Below are positions 1 to 4,979 of a DNA stretch of 7,740 bases, piece after piece. Source of the DNA: an uncultured Ruminococcus sp. Lineage in GTDB: Bacteria; Bacillota; Clostridia; Oscillospirales; Acutalibacteraceae. The stretch's first letter is position 1; every line of letters starts with the position of its first letter. Below the pieces are notes generated by a model, which did not search any database, was not told where the DNA came from, and saw only the letters and a list, made by a program, of their open reading frames with translations. The stretch is from positions 1-7,740 of the forward strand of contig CACXDV010000172.1 of NCBI GenBank assembly GCA_902766585.1. The letters are read 5' to 3'. The translations under genes were made by a program, and so were the position numbers.

Positions 1-149
1 GCTCGAATACAAACACAGGTCTTTCAGGCTTTGTTCCTGAAACAGGAAATGCGGCAATGGCTGCGGGAATACTGCTGACGGCTGTTTCGGCAGGAACAGT
101 CTTTACGCTTGCGGCTATGAAAAGAAAAAACAAAAAGAATAAAAAATAA
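1..149 (+). CDS. C-terminal end of a sortase-anchored surface protein (partial, 5' end outside window)
   Basis: The frame starting at base 3 is open from the window edge to a TAA at 147-149 and gives the last 48 residues of a protein. They contain VPETG (residues 11-15 of the visible part), then about 20 mostly small and hydrophobic residues, then a tail rich in Lys and Arg (MKRKNKKNKK). This is the order of a cell-wall sorting signal: an LPXTG-like motif, a membrane segment and a cytoplasmic stop. In known sortase substrates the motif is cut between Thr and Gly and the protein is joined to the cell wall. V at the first position departs from canonical L but occurs in Gram-positive variants. 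The catalytic or binding part lies upstream, so its function cannot be told. The STAS gene begins 34 bases later with no visible terminator or promoter between, so read-through is possible. Confidence 0.82.
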   Translation, partial: SNTNTGLSGFVPETGNAAMAAGILLTAVSAGTVFTLAAMKRKNKKNKK

Positions 150-183
150 TAGAAAAAATATCATTTAGTTAGGAGAATAAAGA

Positions 184-492
184 ATGAATATAAAAATCAG
201 CAAAATTGAAAAAAAGACTATTATTGAAGTTTCAGGCAGGGTGGATACAGTAGCTGCTCCGAAATTTGAAGCAGCGGTCAAGGAACAGATAACTGATGCA
301 GAGGAGCTTGTCATAGATATGGATAAGCTTGAATACATTTCATCTGCCGGTCTGAGAGTTCTTCTTTGGGCGCAGAAAACAATGACTGACAGGGGAGATA
401 TGAAACTTATTAATGTGCATGAAAATGTCATGGAAATTCTTGAGATAACAGGCTTTTCAGAGATACTAAAGATAAAACAAGGAGGATCATAA
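184..492 (+). CDS. STAS-domain anti-sigma factor antagonist (RsbV/SpoIIAA-like)
   Basis: This 102-residue protein is a single STAS domain, the usual size for the family. The N-terminal strands include the IIEVSGRVD segment (13-21). The core is VIDMDKLEYISSAGLRVLL (43-61). Ser53/Ser54 in ISSAGLR sit at the site phosphorylated in RsbV and SpoIIAA; by alignment with the DSSGL and DSTGL motifs Ser54 is the likelier acceptor, and the usual preceding Asp is replaced. In the known mechanism the unphosphorylated form binds an RsbW-type kinase and frees its client, and phosphorylation inactivates it. The start is supported by AGGAG at 171-175, eight bases before the ATG. The stop TAA shares its last A with the ATG of the phosphatase gene (TAATG), a strong sign of translational coupling. 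Kinase and phosphatase in the same operon fit this role. The family call is secure; the client is unknown. Confidence 0.93.
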   Translation: MNIKISKIEKKTIIEVSGRVDTVAAPKFEAAVKEQITDAEELVIDMDKLEYISSAGLRVLLWAQKTMTDRGDMKLINVHENVMEILEITGFSEILKIKQGGS

Positions 493-2129
493 TGAAGAGC
501 GGGGGAAAGAAAAAAATAATACACAGTGTTGTTTTTAAAAGCGTTTTTGGAATAGTACTGCTGCTGACAGCTTTTTCGTTAGTGGTAGGCGTTATAGGCT
601 TTAACAGCTTTACATATGCGCTTCTTGATACTTATTCTGATGACGCATTTTATACTGCCGATACTGCTGTGACCTGTATTGATATTGACCGTATGGATGC
701 ATATGCTGAAAGCGGAGGCAAAACGGATGAATATAAGGAAGCATGGAATAAAATGGAGACGCTGTGCAATACATCAGGCGTTACATTTATCTATGTGATA
801 CGTCCGGATCTGACGGATTACAAGCATATTACCTTCCTCTTTTCGACCATTAATTATAACACTGATTATTCATGCTATGAATTCGGATATGTCCGTGAAA
901 CGACAAATGATGAATACCGTGAAAAGTATAAAAGGCTTTATAGCGGAGAATCCGAAAGGGAGCTTGTTATCCGCGATAAAGGATATATCGAAACTGATCC
1001 TCATATCACGGCAATGATACCGCTTAAGGACAGCAGCGGAAAAACTACAGCTATACTTTGCGTTCAGCGTCAGATGGAAACACTTACAGGTGTACGCAAT
1101 AACTATCTTTATAAAATTATAGGATTATTGGTCATAACTGCCGTTCTGGTTATCATAGGTCAATCATTATATCTTAATTTTGTGCTTCTGAAACCTCTCA
1201 GCAAGATCACAAAGGAAACAAGCCGTTTCTCAAAGGAAAACACAGCAGGGAAAACAAGGCTTCAGGAAACTATTAAAAATAAGGATGAGATTGGAGGTCT
1301 TGCGGCATCCATTGATAAAATGGAGGAAAGGATAGTAAGATATGTTGACGATCTCACGAAGATTACCGCAGAAAAGGAGCGTATAAGCACAGAACTGGCA
1401 CTTGCGACAAAGATACAGGCAAATATGCTGCCGAATATTTTCCCGCCGTTTCCTGACAGAACGGAATTTGATATTTATGCATCCATGGATCCTGCCAAGG
1501 AGGTAGGAGGAGATTTTTATGATTTCTTCCTTGTTGATGACGATCATCTTTGTGTAGTAATGGCTGATGTATCAGGCAAGGGTATTCCCGCGGCACTGTT
1601 TATGATGGCGACAAAAATCATTATTGCAAATTATGCCAAAATGGGTAAATCACCCTCGGAGATTCTCACAGCCGCAAATTCTGCAATATGCTCAAGAAAT
1701 CAGGAGGATATGTTCGTTACAGTCTGGCTTGGCATACTTGAGATCTCTACAGGAAAGTTGACCGCAGCAAATGCCGGACATGAATTTCCCGTTCTTAAAC
1801 AGGACAAGGTCTTTGAGCTTTATAAGGACAAGCATGGCTTTGTTTTGGGCGGAATGGACGGTATGAGATATAAGCAGTATGAAATGACACTTACACCCGG
1901 CTCGAAGCTGTTTTTGTATACGGATGGAGTACCGGAGGCAACAAACGGCGAGTCACAGCTTTTCGGTACGGAGAGAATGATAGAAGCCCTTAATAAACAG
2001 CCTGATGCGGAACCGAAGGAGATACTGCAGAATGTCCGCAGAACTGTAGACGGCTTTGTCAAGGAGGCAGAGCAGTTTGACGATCTGACAATGCTTTGTC
2101 TTGAGTATAAGGGTAAGGATGATCGGTAA
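492..2129 (+). CDS. Membrane-bound SpoIIE/RsbU-type PP2C serine phosphatase with extracytoplasmic sensor and HAMP linker
   Basis: The 545-residue protein probably dephosphorylates the STAS protein encoded just before it. Domains in order: membrane helix about 14-38; extracytoplasmic region about 39-207 with Cache-like features (GVTFIYVIRPDL at 96-107, and ITAMIPLKDSSGKTTAILCV at 172-191); second membrane helix about 208-232; HAMP-like linker about 233-285, with a Pro after the helix and DEIGGL at 265-270; a coiled coil ending in ATKIQANMLP (305-314), typical just before RsbU-type phosphatase domains; PP2C/SpoIIE domain about 325-541. Likely metal ligands are Asp341 in GGDFYD, Asp359 in ADVSGKG, Asp478 in YTDG and Asp530/531 in FDDLTM, so the enzyme looks active. 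AAGGAGG at 479-485 precedes the ATG. The fold of the sensor region is inferred from motif spacing and its ligand cannot be read. Phosphatase identity is very secure. Confidence 0.95.
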   Translation: MKSGGKKKIIHSVVFKSVFGIVLLLTAFSLVVGVIGFNSFTYALLDTYSDDAFYTADTAVTCIDIDRMDAYAESGGKTDEYKEAWNKMETLCNTSGVTFIYVIRPDLTDYKHITFLFSTINYNTDYSCYEFGYVRETTNDEYREKYKRLYSGESERELVIRDKGYIETDPHITAMIPLKDSSGKTTAILCVQRQMETLTGVRNNYLYKIIGLLVITAVLVIIGQSLYLNFVLLKPLSKITKETSRFSKENTAGKTRLQETIKNKDEIGGLAASIDKMEERIVRYVDDLTKITAEKERISTELALATKIQANMLPNIFPPFPDRTEFDIYASMDPAKEVGGDFYDFFLVDDDHLCVVMADVSGKGIPAALFMMATKIIIANYAKMGKSPSEILTAANSAICSRNQEDMFVTVWLGILEISTGKLTAANAGHEFPVLKQDKVFELYKDKHGFVLGGMDGMRYKQYEMTLTPGSKLFLYTDGVPEATNGESQLFGTERMIEALNKQPDAEPKEILQNVRRTVDGFVKEAEQFDDLTMLCLEYKGKDDR

Positions 2130-2152
2130 AATTCTTTGAGGAGGAATAATAA

Positions 2153-2575
2153 ATGGCAGAGAATAAATTCAGATTGGTTTTAGCAGCTGTTACGGAAAAT
2201 TTGCAGCAGGTAATATCCTTTATAGAAGAATCGATTCAGAATACAGATCATTCTCCGAAAACAGTAATACAGATCACCATTGCGGTGGAGGAGATATTTG
2301 TTAATATAGCTCATTACGCCTATCCGGAAAAGAACGGCGAAGTGGTCATTGAAGCGGTGGTTTCAGATGATCCTCCGGCAATAGCGATAACCTTTATAGA
2401 TTCCGGCATACCGTATGATCCCCTTGCAAAGGCTGATCCGGATATTACGCTTTCTGCTAATAAAAGGCAGATCGGAGGACTGGGAATTTATCTTGTTAAG
2501 AAAACAATGGATGATGTCAGTTATAAATACGAGGACGGTCATAACATACTGACAATAAAAAAGCTGTTAAGCTGA
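2153..2575 (+). CDS. RsbW/SpoIIAB-like ATP-binding anti-sigma factor / serine kinase
   Basis: This 140-residue protein is a stand-alone GHKL ATPase domain (HATPase_c_2 type), the normal length for RsbW relatives. The N box is VEEIFVNIAHYAY (45-57), with Glu46/47 and Asn51 expected to hold magnesium and ATP. The G1 box is DSGIPYDP (83-90). The G2 box is GGLGIYLVKKTMDDVSY (108-124). Family members phosphorylate the partner STAS serine and hold a sigma factor or other client inactive. The gene follows the phosphatase by 23 bases, with GAGGAGG at about 2139-2145 as its ribosome binding site, so it belongs to the same operon. It completes the antagonist, phosphatase and kinase set, but no sigma factor gene follows. 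It could act on an unlinked sigma factor or on a different kind of client. Domain call is certain; kinase activity is inferred from family and context. Confidence 0.92.
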   Translation: MAENKFRLVLAAVTENLQQVISFIEESIQNTDHSPKTVIQITIAVEEIFVNIAHYAYPEKNGEVVIEAVVSDDPPAIAITFIDSGIPYDPLAKADPDITLSANKRQIGGLGIYLVKKTMDDVSYKYEDGHNILTIKKLLS

Positions 2576-2607
2576 TCCGGTTCAACAGATGCTTTTCAGT
2601 TTATTGT

Positions 2608-2614
2608 AAAAGGA
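2608..2614 (+). promoter_or_regulatory. Ribosome binding site that fits an out-of-frame ATG before the GNAT gene
   Basis: AAAAGGA lies 4 bases before an ATG at 2619 and 10 bases before an ATG at 2625. Both ATGs are in one frame that closes at 2667-2669 after 17 codons (counted from 2619), and that frame is not the GNAT frame. The distance to the in-frame TTG at 2633 is 18 bases, long for a Shine-Dalgarno site. This mismatch is the reason the GNAT start is uncertain. Confidence 0.5.
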
Positions 2615-2632
2615 CAGAATGAGAATGAAAAA

Positions 2633-3154
2633 TTGTTTTCCGAAATTCCTTGTTTGTATGATGGGAGAATAGTTATCGGAGAAATTACCGAAGCGGATAC
2701 AGAGCCTTTAAAGGAACTTATCGGCAATGATAATGTATACAAGTATCTCCCGACATTTCTTTTTGAACGCAAGTATGAGGATATCGGTTATGTTATCAGT
2801 CATTTGTATACTGAATGTTTTCAGGAATCGATCATACTTGGTGTATATTATGACGGAGAATTCTGTGGTATTGCGGAGCTGTACGGCTTTCGTGACGAAT
2901 ATCATAAGATAAGTGTCGGCTATCGTTTGCTTGAGCGCTTCTGGGGAAAGGGAATAGCGACGAAAACTCTTTCGCTCATGGTAAAATATCTTTATGATGA
3001 AACAGATATTGAGATAATTACCGCGAGCACGATGGTTGAAAATGAAGCCTCCGCAAATGTTCTCAGAAAGAACGGCTTTGATCTGGTCGTTCATGGCGCT
3101 CAGGAGGATTGGGGATTCGATAAGCCCTCGATCGTTGATAAATGGATCAGATAA
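2633..3154 (+). CDS. GNAT-family N-acetyltransferase (RimJ/RimL-like), start uncertain
   Basis: From the TTG at 2633 the protein has 173 residues, a normal length for this family. The acetyl-CoA loop is in ERFWGKGIATKTLSLM (101-116), matching the Q/RxxGxG/A pattern. The C-terminal part has ENEASANVLRKNGFD (136-150), the conserved end of RimJ/RimL-type GNATs. Such enzymes move an acetyl group from acetyl-CoA to an amine on a protein N-terminus, a small metabolite or an antibiotic; the substrate cannot be read here. No ATG lies in frame at a suitable distance from a ribosome binding site. Adding one A to the A5 tract at 2628-2632 would join the well-placed ATG at 2625 to the frame and give MKKLFSEIPC. 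The gene follows the kinase by 57 bases with no terminator, so it may be the last gene of the signalling operon. It converges on the fumarase genes. Confidence 0.87.
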   Translation: MFSEIPCLYDGRIVIGEITEADTEPLKELIGNDNVYKYLPTFLFERKYEDIGYVISHLYTECFQESIILGVYYDGEFCGIAELYGFRDEYHKISVGYRLLERFWGKGIATKTLSLMVKYLYDETDIEIITASTMVENEASANVLRKNGFDLVVHGAQEDWGFDKPSIVDKWIR

Positions 3155-3189
3155 TAATTCTTATTAGTTTTAGTATGTAAAATCAAAAA

Positions 3190-3237
3190 AGGACTGCCGC
3201 ACAAGCGTAAGTTTACTGTGCGGCAGTTCATTTTTTT
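3190..3237. terminator. Bidirectional intrinsic terminator between the GNAT and fumarase genes
   Basis: ACTGCCGCACA at 3193-3203 pairs perfectly with TGTGCGGCAGT at 3217-3227, an 11-bp stem. Seven T follow at 3231-3237 for rightward transcripts. Six A precede at 3185-3190 and become a U-run for leftward transcripts. It therefore can end both convergent units, the GNAT side on the plus strand and the fumarase pair on the minus strand. Confidence 0.92.
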
Positions 3238-3245
3238 AATGAGTA

Positions 3246-3785
3246 TTATTTTTTAATAAGCGATGGTGCTGCTAAATTCCCCATAGAATCAATTGCAACT
3301 ATTGCAGGAAAATCTTCAACGGTAAAACGGTAGATCGCTTCTGTACCTAAATCCTCATAAGCGAGAGTTTCGACCTTTTTGATGCTTTGTGAAATGAGAG
3401 CAGCGGCTCCTCCGATCGCGGCAAAATATACACAGCCGTTTTTAATCATTGATTCTATCACCTCAGGGCTTCTTGCTCCCTTGCCGATCATTGCTTTTAG
3501 TCCTCTATCAAGAAGTGCAGGAGTATATTTATCCATTCTGTAGCTTGATGTCGGACCGGCAGGACCGACTGCATGGCCGGGCTTTGCGGGGGCGGGACCG
3601 ACATAGTATATTACTTCTCCGGAAAGATCTACGGGAAGCTTTTCTCCTTTTTCTATAAGCTCGAATAATCTTTTGTGTGCAGCGTCTCTTCCTGTCAGCA
3701 TAGAACCGGTAATAAGAACGCTGTCACCTGCTTTCAGGTCTTTTATTGCCTCATCAGTAAGAGGCAGAGTTATTTTTTTAGCCAT
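3246..3785 (-). CDS. fumB: Class I fumarate hydratase, beta (C-terminal) subunit
   Basis: The 179-residue protein matches the small subunit of the two-subunit iron-sulfur hydro-lyases (fumarase/L-tartrate dehydratase beta family), usually about 180-200 residues. It corresponds to the C-terminal half of single-chain class I fumarases. Key segments are GDSVLITGSMLTGRDAAHKR (20-39), YYVGPAPAKPGHAVGPAGPT (60-79) followed by SSYRMD (80-85), LKAMIGKG (96-103) and GGAAALISQSIK (125-136). The GPTSSYRMD stretch supplies active-site residues in the family. With the alpha subunit it converts fumarate and water to L-malate, and back, in the cytoplasm. GGAGG (complement of 3792-3796) precedes the start. 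The gene begins 15 bases after the alpha stop and ends at the shared terminator. Tartrate dehydratase TtdB is the main alternative and cannot be excluded from sequence alone. The symbol follows the two-subunit naming, not E. coli FumB. Confidence 0.9.
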   Translation of the reverse strand: MAKKITLPLTDEAIKDLKAGDSVLITGSMLTGRDAAHKRLFELIEKGEKLPVDLSGEVIYYVGPAPAKPGHAVGPAGPTSSYRMDKYTPALLDRGLKAMIGKGARSPEVIESMIKNGCVYFAAIGGAAALISQSIKKVETLAYEDLGTEAIYRFTVEDFPAIVAIDSMGNLAAPSLIKK

Positions 3786-3800
3786 GATTGACCTCCGTAA

Positions 3801-4652
3801 TTATATTTCTGCTTCCTTGTGACGCGCTGCGTGACAGCAGATATTGACTGCAACAGGCATTCCTGCAATATGGGTGGGGAAGTATTCTATATTAACGCCC
3901 AGAGCTGTATTGTCCCCGCCAAGTCCTGCGGGACCAAATCCCATTTTATTTATTCCTGCAAGAAGCTCATCCTCAAGCTGTGCATACCGGCTGTCGGGAT
4001 TTTTCGTATCAATTGGACGAAGCGTAGCTTTTTTAGCAAGCATTGCAGCCTTTTCAAAGGTTCCGCCTATACCTACACCGACAACTATTGGAGGACAGGG
4101 GTTGGGACCTGCTGTTCTGACCGTATCAAGAATGAATTTTCTGACACCCTCGATTCCTGCCGAAGGGGTAAGCATTTTTACAGCGGACATATTTTCGCTT
4201 CCGAAGCCCTTACAGCCTGCGAGTATCTTTATTTTGCTGCCCGGAACTATAGTAGTGTAAATTATAGCGGGCGTGTTGTCTTTTGTATTTATTCTTTCAA
4301 AAACCGGATCGTCTACAACGGATTTTCTGAGATAGCCGTCAATATATGCCTGACGAACACCCTCCTGAACGGCATCCTCAAAGCTTCCGTTTTCTATTAC
4401 AACTTTTTCACCGTATTCAATGAACATTACAGCCATTCCTGTATCCTGACATATCGCAACCTCATCTCTTGCGGCGATACGGTTATTTTCTATCAGTGTA
4501 GAAAGAACAGCTTTGCCGGTAGAGGAGCTTTCATTCTGCTGTGCATTTTTAAGAGCGCTGAGAATGTCATCTCCGATAAAATAGTTCATATCCATGTAGA
4601 GCTTTTTGACCGTTTGTGTGATGGTCTGTGCATTGATGCTTCTTATTTCCAT
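3801..4652 (-). CDS. fumA: Class I fumarate hydratase, alpha (N-terminal) subunit, [4Fe-4S]
   Basis: The 283-residue protein matches the alpha subunit of two-part class I fumarases in length and motifs. Conserved parts are AICQDTGMAVMFIEYG (66-81), KILAGCKGFGSENMSAVKML (142-161), NPCPPIVVGVGIGGTFEKAA (184-203) and CCHAARH (272-278). By comparison with single-chain class I enzymes, Cys68, Cys186 and Cys273 are the likely ligands of the [4Fe-4S] cluster. Cys147 is also conserved in context. One iron of the cluster normally binds substrate, so the enzyme is oxygen-sensitive, which suits an anaerobe running part of the TCA cycle between malate and fumarate. The start has AGGAAAGGAAA upstream (complement of 4661-4671) and a good promoter at 4698-4726. 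It is followed directly by the beta subunit. TtdA of L-tartrate dehydratase is the close alternative. The symbol follows two-subunit naming. Confidence 0.91.
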   Translation of the reverse strand: MEIRSINAQTITQTVKKLYMDMNYFIGDDILSALKNAQQNESSSTGKAVLSTLIENNRIAARDEVAICQDTGMAVMFIEYGEKVVIENGSFEDAVQEGVRQAYIDGYLRKSVVDDPVFERINTKDNTPAIIYTTIVPGSKIKILAGCKGFGSENMSAVKMLTPSAGIEGVRKFILDTVRTAGPNPCPPIVVGVGIGGTFEKAAMLAKKATLRPIDTKNPDSRYAQLEDELLAGINKMGFGPAGLGGDNTALGVNIEYFPTHIAGMPVAVNICCHAARHKEAEI

Positions 4653-4697
4653 AAAAGCGTTTTCCTTTCCTTATTATCTGTCTTTATTGACAATATC

Positions 4698-4726
4698 ATT
4701 ATAGAATAACAGTACTTGATTTTCAA
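4698..4726 (-). promoter_or_regulatory. Sigma-A-type promoter for the fumarase operon
   Basis: Read on the minus strand, TTGAAA (complement of 4721-4726) is followed by a 17-base spacer and a perfect TATAAT (complement of 4698-4703). Transcription would start near 4691, giving a leader of about 39 bases before the alpha-subunit ATG. No riboswitch-like structure fits in so short a leader. Confidence 0.85.
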
Positions 4727-4743
4727 TATTTTTCCTTAATTTT

Positions 4744-4867
4744 TATCGGATATTGGAGGTAAAATATACATATAGCCGATATTGTTTTTTAACATTTATA
4801 CAAAAAGAATATAATAATATGGCTTTTTCTTGACATATTATTACAGAAGTATTAGAATTAATATCGG
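4744..4867. repeat. TATCGG / CCGATA half-sites in the divergent intergenic region (possible operators)
   Basis: TATCGG occurs at 4744-4749 and 4862-4867, and its complement CCGATA at 4776-4781. The longer pair CCGATATT (4776-4783) and AATATCGG (4860-4867) is a perfect 8-base inverted match around the rightward promoter at 4830-4858. The right copy covers the expected transcription start near 4865. This layout suits regulator binding or looping, but the motif is short and AT-rich sequence gives chance matches. Beyond these sites, the two promoters and the terminator, I see nothing else in the 4653-4979 gene-free stretch. Confidence 0.3.
4830..4858 (+). promoter_or_regulatory. Sigma-A-type promoter for the zinc-ribbon/TPR membrane protein gene
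   Basis: TTGACA at 4830-4835 matches the -35 consensus exactly. After 17 bases TAGAAT at 4853-4858 is one base off the -10 consensus. The expected start is near 4865, about 115 bases before the chosen ATG at 4980. The terminator hairpin at 4895-4924 therefore lies in the leader. Confidence 0.82.
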
Positions 4868-4894
4868 GAATTTATGAGGCTTGAATAAACAGCG

Positions 4895-4924
4895 ATGTCC
4901 CGTTTGGCGGGGCATTTTGTTTTT
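4895..4924 (+). terminator. Intrinsic terminator in the leader of the zinc-ribbon/TPR gene (possible attenuator)
   Basis: TGTCCCG (4896-4902) pairs with CGGGGCA (4908-4914) with one T-G wobble, and A4895-T4915 can extend the stem. The loop is TTTGG, and TTTTGTTTTTG follows. The hairpin starts only about 30 bases after the predicted transcription start and 55 bases before the ATG at 4980. It would either yield a short RNA of about 55-60 nt or act as an attenuator. No competing antiterminator stem was obvious by eye. A four-codon reading frame (M R L E, stop) at 4874-4888 lies before it. Confidence 0.72.
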
Positions 4925-4967
4925 GAGTCTGCGCTTTAATTATTTGTATCGTCTCATTAATAAATTC

Positions 4968-4972
4968 GGGAG
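4968..4972 (+). promoter_or_regulatory. Ribosome binding site that sets the start at 4980
   Basis: GGGAG ends seven bases before the ATG at 4980. The same frame is open further upstream to a TTG at 4881, but that would translate through the terminator hairpin and has no good binding site. The ATG at 4980 is therefore preferred. Confidence 0.75.
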
Positions 4973-4979
4973 TGTAATT

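Noticed and set aside
34..48. Palindrome TTCCTG-AAA-CAGGAA in the first gene
   Set aside because: It encodes the VPETGN sorting motif, so coding constraint explains it. It has no T-run, and no nearby promoter suggests an operator.
3819..4709. A long plus-strand open frame (296 codons) opposite the fumarase alpha gene
   Set aside because: It is antisense to a clear class I fumarase subunit, has no family motifs or good ribosome binding site, and its composition is that of a shadow frame.
4881..4979. A 33-residue N-terminal extension of the zinc-ribbon/TPR protein from a TTG
   Set aside because: It would translate through a terminator hairpin, lacks a ribosome binding site, and the ATG at 4980 has GGGAG at proper distance.
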